A DNA stretch of 43,041 bases from Bacillota bacterium (GTDB lineage: Bacteria; Bacillota; Clostridia; Clostridiales; Clostridiaceae): the NCBI GenBank assembly GCA_017861315.1, contig JAGFXP010000030.1, positions 1 through 43,041 of the forward strand, written 5' to 3'. Of this stretch, positions 15,786-24,221 are shown piece after piece. The translations under genes and the position numbers were made by a program. Position 1 is the first letter of the stretch, and every line of letters begins with the position of its first letter. Under the pieces are notes generated by a model, which was not told where the DNA came from, ran no database searches, and saw nothing but the letters and a program-made list of their open reading frames with translations.

Positions 15786-15809
15786 TTCATAATATAAGTT
15801 CATTATAAG
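15786..15809. promoter_or_regulatory. Direct repeat, candidate OmpR-type box in the divergent promoter region
   Basis: TTCATAATATAAG is followed directly by TTCATTATAAG, so the TATAAG halves are 11 bases apart, one helical turn. OmpR/PhoB-type regulators bind such direct repeats. The site lies between the response regulator gene and the secreted DUF2680-like gene. On the minus strand it overlaps a possible TTGGAC / TATATT promoter. Confidence 0.4.
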
Positions 15810-15957
15810 TCCAAATCCAGATTAATGGGAGAGATTTTGTGAACTGTTTCTGCAGTTTTTGCAATTTCAACACATTTGCCCCATAATTCAATCACTAATT
15901 ATAGCTATGATATAAATACAGACAAGAACAAAATCAGTTTCAAAAGGAGATGTTTTT

Positions 15958-16443
15958 ATGAAAAAGAAGCATATTATTGCTGCTCTGGCGTTAAGCATGG
16001 TGGTAGGTTTGGGTGCAACTGCATACGCAGCTTCAGGCAACGGCACGGCTGCACAGGCCGGCACAGGATATAACTGCAGCGCAGGATATGGCAAAGGCGC
16101 CAGGATGGGCCAGGTTGAAGGCTTCCGCGGAAGCGATATCCTCACAGGTCTGCTGGAGAGCAAGGGCGTTACAGCCGACGAGATAGCTGCTGCCAGGGAT
16201 TCAGGCAAAACCCTTCGCGAACTCCTGAATGACAAAGGTGTTACAGACGCAGATATCAACAGCTACATGCTGTCCGAAAGATCAAAGCTGATCGACGCAG
16301 CAGTGGCTGACGGAAGGATTACCACCGAGCAGGGCGACCGGATGAAGGCCAACATGAAGGAGAACATCGGCTCGTTCAATGGCGCAGGCGGTGAAAGAGG
16401 AAACAGAGGCATGAACTGCCGGACTGCCGATACGGAGTCTTAA
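15958..16443 (+). CDS. Secreted DUF2680-like protein
   Basis: A 161-residue protein with a classical signal peptide: MKKKH, hydrophobic core AALALSMVVGLGATAYA, with cleavage likely after AYA. The mature part has a Gly/Ala-rich start with one Cys, a helical repeat region (SDILTGLLESKGVT, then TLRELLNDKGVTDADINSYM), and a terminal element DAAVADGRITTEQGDRMKANM, which is the pattern of DUF2680 proteins. It ends with a Gly/Arg/Asn-rich tail containing a second Cys. The start follows AAAAGGAGATG. It is divergent from the two-component system, which suggests regulation by it. Function unknown, possibly a metal- or envelope-stress periplasm-like factor. Confidence 0.75.
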   Translation: MKKKHIIAALALSMVVGLGATAYAASGNGTAAQAGTGYNCSAGYGKGARMGQVEGFRGSDILTGLLESKGVTADEIAAARDSGKTLRELLNDKGVTDADINSYMLSERSKLIDAAVADGRITTEQGDRMKANMKENIGSFNGAGGERGNRGMNCRTADTES

Positions 16444-16462
16444 TCTGGTATATGAAATACAA

Positions 16463-16496
16463 AGAGGAGCTGAATTTGATTTCAGCTCCTCTCTAT
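16463..16496. terminator. Bidirectional terminator overlapping a stop codon
   Basis: Perfect 12-bp stem AGAGGAGCTGAA (16463-16474) and TTCAGCTCCTCT (16481-16492) with a 6-base loop. It terminates the secreted protein gene. The right arm contains the last codons and the stop of the convergent tocopherol-cyclase-like gene. Confidence 0.82.
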
Positions 16497-17441
16497 TTCC
16501 ATCCCTGCATTTCTCCCCATGCCCTCGAATATGATTTTGCCCTTGTTTTCCTTCAAGGATACATGGACATCCGAGGATATGCTTTCGCGGATATCCCTCA
16601 GCATTCTTCCCTGTGACGGAGCCTTGAGTATCCTGCTCTCATCGTACCTCCCCGAAATCGTCAGCGTATATTTCCTGTCCCTGACAACAATTTTCAGGTT
16701 TCCGCCGCTGTATTCAAGCAGCTTTATTTTTGCGCCTGTATAGGTCGCAAACCTGTACAGCGTGCCTCCTACCCTGAGAAACGAGAGGAACCCGGTGAAA
16801 TGCATCCCCAGCCAGGGGATCTTCGCCACAGAGAACATGAACTGGACATCCTCTCTTTCAAACCTGTCAGAATGCACCCATATCCACCATTCGGGAAACG
16901 ACTTTCCCCAGTCCTTCTCGATGTAGCCTCTGCCGTCGGTGAAGTCGATTTCCTTATCGCCCACCCGCAGGCTGCCCTCGATCCTGCTTGAAATGTTGAC
17001 CACTCCGTGGCAGCATTCCATAAAAGGGATAAAGGAGAAGGGACCCATGATCCCCGGATTGTATATGGTCTTGGGGAAGGGGACTATGTTCTTGAATTCA
17101 AGGCTTCCCCTGATGCGGACCCCGCCTTCATCTATATCCAGGCATATCCCGTTTCTTCCGAAAGAACTGCTTCCTATGCTTATGCTGAAATCAGTCTGGG
17201 AATAGCAGAAGCTGGAGATGTCATACCTGATGTAGTGCGAGATTCGGTTGGATTCATCCAGCACCTGTATGAACGCATGCTTGTCTCCTTCGTTTTCCCC
17301 GAAGGAGACGCCCGGTATCACGGCGAGAATAGCCCCGCCCCTTTCATCTGAGAGCTTGAAGTACCAGCCTTCGAAATAATTTTTATTTTTGTGCTTGCCC
17401 TGGAATATTTCAGGTTTTAGGAGTTTCAAAACAGAATACAT
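16482..17441 (-). CDS. Tocopherol-cyclase-like family protein
   Basis: A 319-residue protein with the signature blocks of the tocopherol cyclase family (PF14249). An N-terminal KNYFEGWYFKL motif (about 20-30) is followed by HAFIQVLD. The block DFTDGRGYIEKDWGKSFPEWW (about 167-187) follows, and then IPWLGMHFTGFL (about 209-220). The fold is a lipocalin-like beta barrel. Plants use the family to cyclise tocopherol precursors, but bacterial non-photosynthetic members have no known reaction and probably bind or modify a hydrophobic ligand. No signal peptide is present. It lies 13 bases downstream of the DUF4914 gene and is probably co-transcribed. The 3' end lies inside a terminator stem. Confidence 0.8.
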   Translation of the reverse strand: MYSVLKLLKPEIFQGKHKNKNYFEGWYFKLSDERGGAILAVIPGVSFGENEGDKHAFIQVLDESNRISHYIRYDISSFCYSQTDFSISIGSSSFGRNGICLDIDEGGVRIRGSLEFKNIVPFPKTIYNPGIMGPFSFIPFMECCHGVVNISSRIEGSLRVGDKEIDFTDGRGYIEKDWGKSFPEWWIWVHSDRFEREDVQFMFSVAKIPWLGMHFTGFLSFLRVGGTLYRFATYTGAKIKLLEYSGGNLKIVVRDRKYTLTISGRYDESRILKAPSQGRMLRDIRESISSDVHVSLKENKGKIIFEGMGRNAGMEIERS

Positions 17442-17454
17442 CCTGCGTCACCGA

Positions 17455-19341
17455 TCAGTATATATAGGAGCAGGGAATAAATTTTTCCAGCTCCGTCAGA
17501 GAATCGCCGTTCAGGAAGGATTCAATTATTTTTCTACCAAGAGGATCCAGGTCATCCTCAAGATAGTTTTGAAGCTCCAGTCTGAAGAAATCCTCGAGCT
17601 TCCTGCTGCCCTGCAGGAATACGTCCATGCCGACTTCCGGCTGTTCGAAAACCCTCAGCAGCTGCTTGGGAATCTCTTTCCCGTCAACCTTAACCTTGTG
17701 CATGGAATATCCGAGGACCGGGCTTCCGTGGGCTTCCAGCTCATCTCTCTTGAATTTCGCCTGCCCTCTCCTGGAGAGGTACTCCCTTGCTACCCACTCC
17801 GCTTTGAAAGCGACATCGTAGCACCCTATGTGCTTGATTGGTATGAGAACATTCCTTGTGAGCGGAGTTTTAACCATCTGATCCAGAAGTATGTTCGCCT
17901 GCGTCACCCTCCGGCCCGTCGCGAAAGGCCAGTATGAACCAACACCCTCGCTGCTCATTCCCACAGCCGTGCATATAGTGCTTGGATTCGAAGCGCCCCT
18001 TGGGACCACCAGCCTCCACAGCCATGCGACGGCGGGCGGAAGGACATGGAACAGGCCCACTATTCCGTAATCCGGCATCTCCTTATAGGTTGGCGGCGTC
18101 CTGAGGCCGAAGCTCCTCAGGTCGACCTTCGCGATGTCGTCCTTGACTGTATTGAAGTGCCCGCGGGGTATAACAACCCTTGGATTGGGGCATGGTTTTT
18201 GCCGTGTGTCCATGGTATGCTCCCATATCAATGCAGTGGAGTTTGGCGATGCATCTATGTTGATGAACAGAAGAGGCTCCTTCGGGCTGATTGTCATCTC
18301 CTCCAGCTGATGGCTTGTTCCGTATTTGTTGATATGGTTCACCCTTACGAACCACCCGCTTTCAGCATCGGTGACGCACAGCCTTCCCCCCTCCTGGATC
18401 TCATGCGGAGCAAGCGCCATGTCGTCTGTTATTGGGACAAGCCTCCCGTTTTCGGCCAGATCTAAAAAAATCCGCTCTTTGCTGACAAGATTTTCTGCCA
18501 GGAGTATTTTGCCGTCCGGCTCCCTCTGGATTTCTTCCAGCATTTCCGATTTTCCTCCGCCGCTCTCGCTTTCATGCATTATAGTATATACATTCTCGTA
18601 GGGCGTCGTTACCCTTACCGTTGCCGCATGCAGAGTCGTCCAGCCGCTTTTTTCTCCCAGGTTCAGCAGTATCCCGTAGACCCCTTTCTTTGCGCTTGGC
18701 CCAGGGTACAGGTTGTATGAGAATACTTCGTGGATCTGCGACCTCCTGTTGTGCACCACCACCTGCCTGTTCTGGAAATGCGTCAGCCTGAACGTCGGAG
18801 CCACGTACATTATTGCCTGAGGCTCGAAGCCTTCCTCCAGCTCCTCCGGCGGTATGAAATTCTGGATGTCTGCCAGTATGGCTGCAAAGAAAGCCGCATT
18901 GCCCGGAACTACAAGCAGGGAAGGATATCCCCATTTCTTGCCTCCAGACATGAAGGGCATGACAACAATCTCGTCCAGGGTCTTGAACCATTCCAGGGTT
19001 TCATTCCTTACTGTTGAAAAGTCCTTGCCGTACCTTTCCCTGAACCTTGGCTTGTCGGTAGGAAGGTTATCAGCAATACTCATGCAGTCCGAATCCCTCC
19101 TCCTCATGTAAGGATCCATGTAGTTCACGGAAAGCCCGTTCTTGCACTTTGCGACAGTGCACTCGACTACTTTTCCCATCCCCGGGATGTTGAAATATAT
19201 TTCGTTGAAGTTGTTTCCGGAACAGCCCATGGACATTTCAAACAGCTTCTCCCTGCTTTCCGGAAATATAACCTTTTCTGTGCACCGAAGCACCTCCATG
19301 AGTTCTTCAGGCAGCCTGAGCTTACTTAATGTATCCGTCAT
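17455..19341 (-). CDS. DUF4914 family protein with PEPCK-like P-loop
   Basis: A 628-residue cytoplasmic protein typical in length for DUF4914, a family found mainly in Clostridia. The central part has the motif HESESGGGKSEM (residues ~256-267), which resembles the P-loop of phosphoenolpyruvate carboxykinase and HPr-kinase-type enzymes (GxxGxGKS/T). A nearby acidic segment ITDDMALAP could supply metal ligands. Cys40, Cys61, Cys66 and Cys86 cluster in the N-terminal part. It is not a normal PEPCK: the substrate motifs of that enzyme were not seen. An ATP- or GTP-dependent kinase or carboxykinase-like reaction is likely but the substrate is unknown. It is followed by the tocopherol-cyclase-like gene. 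Confidence 0.78.
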   Translation of the reverse strand: MTDTLSKLRLPEELMEVLRCTEKVIFPESREKLFEMSMGCSGNNFNEIYFNIPGMGKVVECTVAKCKNGLSVNYMDPYMRRRDSDCMSIADNLPTDKPRFRERYGKDFSTVRNETLEWFKTLDEIVVMPFMSGGKKWGYPSLLVVPGNAAFFAAILADIQNFIPPEELEEGFEPQAIMYVAPTFRLTHFQNRQVVVHNRRSQIHEVFSYNLYPGPSAKKGVYGILLNLGEKSGWTTLHAATVRVTTPYENVYTIMHESESGGGKSEMLEEIQREPDGKILLAENLVSKERIFLDLAENGRLVPITDDMALAPHEIQEGGRLCVTDAESGWFVRVNHINKYGTSHQLEEMTISPKEPLLFINIDASPNSTALIWEHTMDTRQKPCPNPRVVIPRGHFNTVKDDIAKVDLRSFGLRTPPTYKEMPDYGIVGLFHVLPPAVAWLWRLVVPRGASNPSTICTAVGMSSEGVGSYWPFATGRRVTQANILLDQMVKTPLTRNVLIPIKHIGCYDVAFKAEWVAREYLSRRGQAKFKRDELEAHGSPVLGYSMHKVKVDGKEIPKQLLRVFEQPEVGMDVFLQGSRKLEDFFRLELQNYLEDDLDPLGRKIIESFLNGDSLTELEKFIPCSYIY

Positions 19342-19400
19342 ATACCCTCACTCCTTTATAATCACTATTATAACATTTCTGAATATTTTGTAAAAGCAAA

Positions 19401-19426
19401 AGGCCCTGAAACAAGCTCAGGGCCCT
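19401..19426 (-). terminator. Terminator between the second ArsR-type gene and DUF4914
   Basis: On the minus strand GGCCCTGA, a 7-base loop and TCAGGGCC are followed by TTTTGCTTTT. It ends the ArsR-type transcript before the DUF4914 gene, which must therefore have its own promoter. Confidence 0.82.
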
Positions 19427-19439
19427 GTAAATATTGATT

Positions 19440-19724
19440 TTAGTTTTCCTTGCAGTAGTTATCCTTAAGCACCTGTATGACGCTCCTTATCCTGTCGTCC
19501 TGGATGGAGTAAGTTATCGACAGACCGCATTTGGTTGATTCCAGTATCTTGTGGGCTTTCATAAGGGCCAGATGCTGTGAAATGGCAGACTGGGAAAGGT
19601 TGCTTAATCTGGAATTAAGCTCACTTACAGTCATCGGCGACTCTGAAAGAAAGCATACTATCAGAAGCCGGTTTTCATTTGCAAGCACCTTGAGCAGCTC
19701 AGCTATCTCCTTTGCATTTTCCAT
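19440..19724 (-). CDS. ArsR-family transcriptional regulator (second)
   Basis: A 94-residue winged helix-turn-helix protein, with N-terminal KEIAELLKVLANENRLLIV (the ArsR-family start), recognition helix LSQSAISQHLALMK (about 44-57) and a beta-wing KCGLSITYSI. The CxC metal motif of the classical ArsR is absent. Cysteines are scattered (24, 66, 91), so a redox or thiol sensor (BigR/YgaV-like) or another ligand is as likely as a metal. A long palindrome lies just upstream. It is monocistronic between its operator and its terminator. The regulated gene cannot be inferred beyond autoregulation. Confidence 0.85.
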   Translation of the reverse strand: MENAKEIAELLKVLANENRLLIVCFLSESPMTVSELNSRLSNLSQSAISQHLALMKAHKILESTKCGLSITYSIQDDRIRSVIQVLKDNYCKEN

Positions 19725-19750
19725 GTTTAACCTCCGAACACATCAACATA

Positions 19751-19776
19751 AGTATATTAGTAACTAATAATATACT
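19751..19776. promoter_or_regulatory. Palindromic operator of the second ArsR-type regulator
   Basis: Perfect 9-bp arms AGTATATTA (19751-19759) and TAATATACT (19768-19776) around an 8-base centre, 27 bases upstream of the start codon. This fits the AT-rich symmetrical sites of the family. Confidence 0.65.
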
Positions 19777-19796
19777 AGACCTTTTCCTTTCATTTG

Positions 19797-20900
19797 TCAA
19801 CAGGAATCCGGCTTCCATTCCCTGAAAACCCTTTCGAGCTCTTGCCTGAGATTTTCGGGCGCAGCTGTAAGCCTGGCGCGCATAAGCCCTATGCCCAGAC
19901 CTACTGCAGCAGCCATACCGCTCCCGCCAAGAAGCAGCGCCGTAAGAAAGCCTGCCGCGAACACATCACCCGCCCCCGTGGCGTCGCTGATCTTGTCGAT
20001 GCTTATTACATCTATCGCGAAGTTTCTTTCCGTTGAGGACGCCGGCTTCCCTATAGATGGGGAATACAGCTTTATTTCTGTTTCCTTCTTAACCACCAGC
20101 ATCGTTGCCGGTCCGCCGTACATGCTCAATATTACCTCCGCTTTCACCCGGTCGTCTGCTGCGTTTCCTCCTCCCGAAAGAAGGCTGAACTCCTTTTCGT
20201 TGAGGAAGATGATATCGGATAGCCTGAGTATGGCCTCGACAGAAGGGTTCAGGTTCCGGAGCCAGGCATATCCCGGGTCGCAGCTGACCATAATTAAAGG
20301 GTTCTCACTCCTGGATTCCTTTATGAGCTTTTCCAGCATTGCCGCTGTTTCGTAGCTGCTGAACTGCGTCAAATGCAGCAGCCGTGCTTCTGAAGCATAC
20401 TTCAGGATCCCGCTGTAGTTAGCCTTCAGGAAATCCGCCATGTTTCTGTTGCATCCCGGATAGTGGATGAACGACCTTGTCCCTGACTGGTTGATGCTGA
20501 TGGACATTCCGCTGCTCTCGCCGCCGCATTCCCCCAGCCAGGTCCTGTCCACGGACAGCTCATCCATAGAATTCTGAAAGCTCAGGCTGCCGCAGCCGGC
20601 ACCAGCCATGCCCGAAAATCCGGCCCTGATGCCTGAACCTAATGCAGCCATAGCGCAGATCGTGTTGAATGCCGATCCTCCCAGCGTTGTCCTGAAGGAA
20701 TCCCTGCCAAGCAGCGATATTATCTCCTCTATTTTGCTTTCATCCACCAGACATTCCGCTCCGAATTGAAAGCTCCTCGCCGCTTCGCTCACTTTGAAAG
20801 GCGGGAGTTCTTTCATTTTCTCGGCGGTTACCGTAAAGTCTATATTGAGGGCTCCGATCCCTACTATATCGAGCATTCTATTTTGCTGGCGGCTGTTCAT
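19797..20900 (-). CDS. PfkB-family carbohydrate/nucleoside kinase
   Basis: A 367-residue ribokinase-like kinase. The N-terminal GIGALNIDFTV, the GGSAFNTICAMAALG substrate motif, and the C-terminal DATGAGDVFAAGFL motif with catalytic Asp312 and anion hole are all present. Substrate residues do not match ribokinase, fructokinase or adenosine kinase clearly, and an unusual insert (residues ~30-60) precedes the substrate motif. The start used here overlaps the SPFH gene by 23 bases and has AAGGAAGGAAC upstream. The ATG at 20876 is an alternative but lacks a clear ribosome binding site. Third gene of the hydrolase-SPFH-kinase operon. Substrate unknown. Confidence 0.82.
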   Translation of the reverse strand: MNSRQQNRMLDIVGIGALNIDFTVTAEKMKELPPFKVSEAARSFQFGAECLVDESKIEEIISLLGRDSFRTTLGGSAFNTICAMAALGSGIRAGFSGMAGAGCGSLSFQNSMDELSVDRTWLGECGGESSGMSISINQSGTRSFIHYPGCNRNMADFLKANYSGILKYASEARLLHLTQFSSYETAAMLEKLIKESRSENPLIMVSCDPGYAWLRNLNPSVEAILRLSDIIFLNEKEFSLLSGGGNAADDRVKAEVILSMYGGPATMLVVKKETEIKLYSPSIGKPASSTERNFAIDVISIDKISDATGAGDVFAAGFLTALLLGGSGMAAAVGLGIGLMRARLTAAPENLRQELERVFREWKPDSC

Positions 20901-21774
20901 CTTTCGCTTGTTCCTTCCTTACAGGCAGCACCCCGGACATTTCGCCGATAACGTTTATGAGTTCGGTGCCTTCCGGCAAAACTATCTTGGCGTTATTCCT
21001 CAATGAATTTTCTGTAACCTCTAGTTTTCTGAACAGCTGAGCATTGCCCACAAAATATTCTTCTGCAGCATCGCTTACAAGTTTGATGGCCATGGCTTCA
21101 CCCTCGGCGGCAAGAATTTTCGCCTGCCTGATACCTTCCGCTTTTTTGATCTCCGCCCTCTTCACGCCGTCTGCCGTTGTCTCTGCGGCTGTCGCGAAAT
21201 CTATCGCGGCTATCTTTTCATTCTCCGCCTTGACAACCTTGTTCATCGTCGCCTGAACGTCATCCGGAGGATCAATCTGCTTCAGCTCTGTCCTCACAAT
21301 CTGGATGCCCCATTTTGTCGTCTCCTCCTCGAGTGTCTTGTGCAGATCTGCATTTATCCGCCCTCTCTCGCTGTTGGCAGATCTTAGGGAGAGTGTTCCA
21401 ATGATGTTCCTGAGTGTAGTTCTTGCCAGATTCACTATCTGATTCTTGTAGTCCTGCACGTTGTATATGGAGCTCTTAACATGCTCCTCGTCGGATATCA
21501 CCCTGAAATACACCTGTGCGTCTACTGACGCATTCAGGTTGTCGTTCGTTATTATGACCTGCGGCTCAGCATCCACCATCTGTTCTGTGATGTTGACCTG
21601 GAACATTCTCTGCACGCCCGGGATTATCCAGTGGAAGCCGGGCTCTGCAAACTTGGTGTATTTTCCTAGTGTCTCTATCAGCCCCCTGTGCGTCGGCCTC
21701 ACGATTCTTATGCCGCTGAACAAAAAAGCCACAACCAGAACGACAGCTCCCAAAATTATAATGTTTGAATACAT
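20878..21774 (-). CDS. SPFH/Band 7 domain membrane protein (stomatin/QmcA-like)
   Basis: A 298-residue protein with one N-terminal membrane segment (about residues 4-23) and a Band 7 domain starting IVRPTHRGLIETLGKYTK. A long charged coiled region follows, with the conserved ALRNIIG-like (TTLRNIIGTL), ERGRINADLHKTL, and QIVRTELKQIDPP motifs of stomatin-like proteins, and an Ala/Glu-rich helix at about 185-245. Such proteins form oligomeric cages on membranes and often associate with NfeD-type proteases. No nfeD gene is adjacent here. The start lies 20 bases after the hydrolase stop, and it is co-transcribed with the PfkB kinase. Confidence 0.88.
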   Translation of the reverse strand: MYSNIIILGAVVLVVAFLFSGIRIVRPTHRGLIETLGKYTKFAEPGFHWIIPGVQRMFQVNITEQMVDAEPQVIITNDNLNASVDAQVYFRVISDEEHVKSSIYNVQDYKNQIVNLARTTLRNIIGTLSLRSANSERGRINADLHKTLEEETTKWGIQIVRTELKQIDPPDDVQATMNKVVKAENEKIAAIDFATAAETTADGVKRAEIKKAEGIRQAKILAAEGEAMAIKLVSDAAEEYFVGNAQLFRKLEVTENSLRNNAKIVLPEGTELINVIGEMSGVLPVRKEQAKDEQPPAK

Positions 21775-21794
21775 ATTAACTACCTCCCGATAAT

Positions 21795-22610
21795 TTATTT
21801 TATTTTCATAACAGAGTCGATGAAGGCAGCCATATCCGCCGCCACGCTTGAGGGTTCATCCCAGTACAGAAGGTGGCCGGCCCCCTCATATACGACCAGC
21901 TTTGAGCCAGGTATTGCTTGCGAAAGCAAGACCTGGCTTACTCTGTCAGCGACATTGTCTTTGCCTCCCCATAAAATCAATGCTGGTACATCGATTTTAT
22001 TGAGCTCTCCCGGGAATTCCTCCTCAAAAAAACCCAGATTGCTTTCCTTCCATACCCTTGCAGGAACCTTGAGGTTTTCAAGCGTCATACTTTCAAGGAA
22101 TTCCTTAGGAATCCTATCCGATACAGCCGTCCCTGCGAACATCTTCAAAAACTCAGGACCTATGGGATCGGTCAGTTTGGAAATCTCCGATTCCCATACT
22201 GAACGCGCCATCTTGTTGTTCCGAAGCTCGGCAGGAGCTCCGATCAATACCAGCCCCAGAGTCCTCTGCGGATTATGCAGTGCAAAACTCCGGGCTGTGA
22301 AGCCTCCGCTGGAAGCCCCGGCAATCACCGCTTTTTCAATACGGAGTGCATCCATGAACAGCAGCAGATCTTCTTCGAAGTCCCTGGTCCGGTAGCCCTT
22401 CTCAGGCTTGTCTGAATCGCCATGTCCTCTCATGGTCAAGGCAATGGCGCGGATGCTGTCCGGAATATGGGGCAGCAGCAGCCCGAAGGTTTTCCAGGAG
22501 TCCCCGAAGCCGTGCAGCAGTATCAGCGCAACGCCTTCCTTTTTGCCTTTTTCTGCATACTGCAGCTCCAGCTGATTGGAAAGCTTTATATTTTTAATTT
22601 CTGGCAGCAT
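21795..22610 (-). CDS. Alpha/beta-fold hydrolase
   Basis: A 271-residue cytoplasmic hydrolase. The oxyanion segment LLHGFGDSW (about 31-39) comes first. The nucleophile elbow GASSGG (Ser100) follows, then the acid in LILWGGKDNVADR and the base in YEGAGHLLYWDEP, which completes the Ser-Asp-His triad. Length and layout fit the general esterase/epoxide-hydrolase-like superfamily (COG0596), and no specific substrate can be named. It has a ribosome binding site (CAGGAGG) and heads the operon with the SPFH and PfkB genes. Confidence 0.85.
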   Translation of the reverse strand: MLPEIKNIKLSNQLELQYAEKGKKEGVALILLHGFGDSWKTFGLLLPHIPDSIRAIALTMRGHGDSDKPEKGYRTRDFEEDLLLFMDALRIEKAVIAGASSGGFTARSFALHNPQRTLGLVLIGAPAELRNNKMARSVWESEISKLTDPIGPEFLKMFAGTAVSDRIPKEFLESMTLENLKVPARVWKESNLGFFEEEFPGELNKIDVPALILWGGKDNVADRVSQVLLSQAIPGSKLVVYEGAGHLLYWDEPSSVAADMAAFIDSVMKIK

Positions 22611-22689
22611 GTCTTACCTCCTGTTCCCGCAAGTAATTTTCAGAATTTTCATATAGTTATATTGTATATATAATTTCCAAAGATTACAA

Positions 22690-22730
22690 CAAAAAAACTC
22701 AGCGCCGATATTCAATCAGCTCTGAGTTTT
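22690..22730 (-). terminator. Terminator after the L,D-transpeptidase gene
   Basis: On the minus strand, arms AACTCAG and CTGAGTT (with an inner GC-rich extension) are followed by TTTTTTT, a few bases beyond the stop codon at 22737. Confidence 0.75.
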
Positions 22731-22736
22731 AGTTTT

Positions 22737-24122
22737 CTAGTAATACACTATTACAGGTACGCCCGCGGAAATATTTTCGTATATCGTCTGGGCAAGTTCG
22801 TAAGGCGAGTTGACACAGCCGTGTGACCCTGCAGTAAGGTATATGTCTTTACCGAACTCAGTTCTCCAGGTCGCATCGTGGATCCCTATGTTGTTGTTGA
22901 AAGGCATCCAGTAAGCGACAGGTGTGCTGTAGTCCTGGCCGTCAAGAGTCGCATTCCGCTCCTTGTACTTGAGCTTGTAAATGCCTCCGGGAGTGCCGTT
23001 GCCCTTGCTCACATTTCCCGTCACTACATCGCCTTCCACAACGAGGGAACCGTTCTTGTAGTACCACATATGCTGTGCAGTTATGTTGATTTCCACATAC
23101 GTGCTGCCCAGGTCATTCTCTCCCTGGACCGCTCCCTTCTGTGAATAGGACGGGGTCCTGTCTTCCGTTGTGCCGTTCTGTATAGCCTCGACTAAATGCG
23201 CGACTTCACCGCTGGCGTTGATCTTCCAGCCGTAGTCTCCGCCGCCCACTTCTATGACGTTTCCCGTTGATGTCTGGAATGTCCTTGCCTTGCCTACAGT
23301 ATTGTAATGAGGCGCCAGACTGTTTACAAAGCTCTTTATCTCTGTCTGGTTTAAAACGATATTGAGGTCGCCGTCCAGCTCCGCCCACTCGACTATCTCC
23401 GGTGCGTCGACAACCTCGCTTCCACCCTCATAGTTGTATGTGATCCGTGCGGTTATATACTTCTCCAGCAGCTTCTTTGTGTCTTTAACCTTGTCAGAGT
23501 CGGCTGTTATCGTCGGATTTATATAGCATTTGATCCCTTCCAGGTCAAGCTCCTTTATCCCGTTTGCAGCAGCATTCTTTATGGCCGGATACAGGATGTC
23601 ATAGCTGGCCTTGTTGCCGTAAACCTCCTGGACGACTTCGTAGCCGCTACCGCCGTATACGATTTTTGCGTTTTGGGGTTCTGTCACCTTGGCGCTGTCT
23701 ACGCAGCTGAGCTTAGAATAAGCGGCCTTAAGCAGGCTTTCGTCCACGTTGAATCCTGTGCCCAGCTTGAGAGAATCTCGGATAAACAGCGATTTGACAA
23801 AACAGGTTTTGTTCTGCTCCTGCTTCAGAGCATCGCTTCCGCCTTCGGCACCCATACTGAGGCCGAGTTCTGCGCCTGTGATCTGCTCGGTCATATCCCC
23901 GCGTTCGTTCAGCACCAGCGAATAGGCTGAAGCGAAGGCTGCCAGCTCACTGTCTGCCTCCTCTGCGGTCATGCCGGAAACGCTGACGCCGTTTATTTCT
24001 GTGCCGAAATAAAAATGGCTTCTGAAAAATACATAAAAACTCAAATAAATTATAATTGCCGTTAAAAATGCTGCCAATGCGATTATCTTGTTCTTTTTGC
24101 TTATTTTTTGAAGTATAGGCAT
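22737..24122 (-). CDS. L,D-transpeptidase with N-terminal PG-binding (PG_binding_4) domain
   Basis: A 461-residue cell-wall enzyme. An N-terminal membrane anchor (about 12-32) is followed by a large extracytoplasmic region of ~290 residues resembling PG_binding_4 domains. The YkuD catalytic domain (about 340-461) contains IGIHDATW and SHGCVNSP, with His434-Gly435-Cys436 as the nucleophile motif. It would cross-link peptidoglycan through 3-3 bonds. The start is MPILQKISKKN. It appears monocistronic, with a terminator behind it and its own upstream region. Two dapF-related pathway genes lie elsewhere in the window, but not in the same operon. Confidence 0.9.
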   Translation of the reverse strand: MPILQKISKKNKIIALAAFLTAIIIYLSFYVFFRSHFYFGTEINGVSVSGMTAEEADSELAAFASAYSLVLNERGDMTEQITGAELGLSMGAEGGSDALKQEQNKTCFVKSLFIRDSLKLGTGFNVDESLLKAAYSKLSCVDSAKVTEPQNAKIVYGGSGYEVVQEVYGNKASYDILYPAIKNAAANGIKELDLEGIKCYINPTITADSDKVKDTKKLLEKYITARITYNYEGGSEVVDAPEIVEWAELDGDLNIVLNQTEIKSFVNSLAPHYNTVGKARTFQTSTGNVIEVGGGDYGWKINASGEVAHLVEAIQNGTTEDRTPSYSQKGAVQGENDLGSTYVEINITAQHMWYYKNGSLVVEGDVVTGNVSKGNGTPGGIYKLKYKERNATLDGQDYSTPVAYWMPFNNNIGIHDATWRTEFGKDIYLTAGSHGCVNSPYELAQTIYENISAGVPVIVYY

Positions 24123-24221
24123 ATCTTGAATTTCCTTTCAAAATTTTTGTTACAGTTTTACTATAACACTAATTTTATCCATTTAAAAGGGCTATGTTTT
24201 TACACAGCCCTACTCAATATC

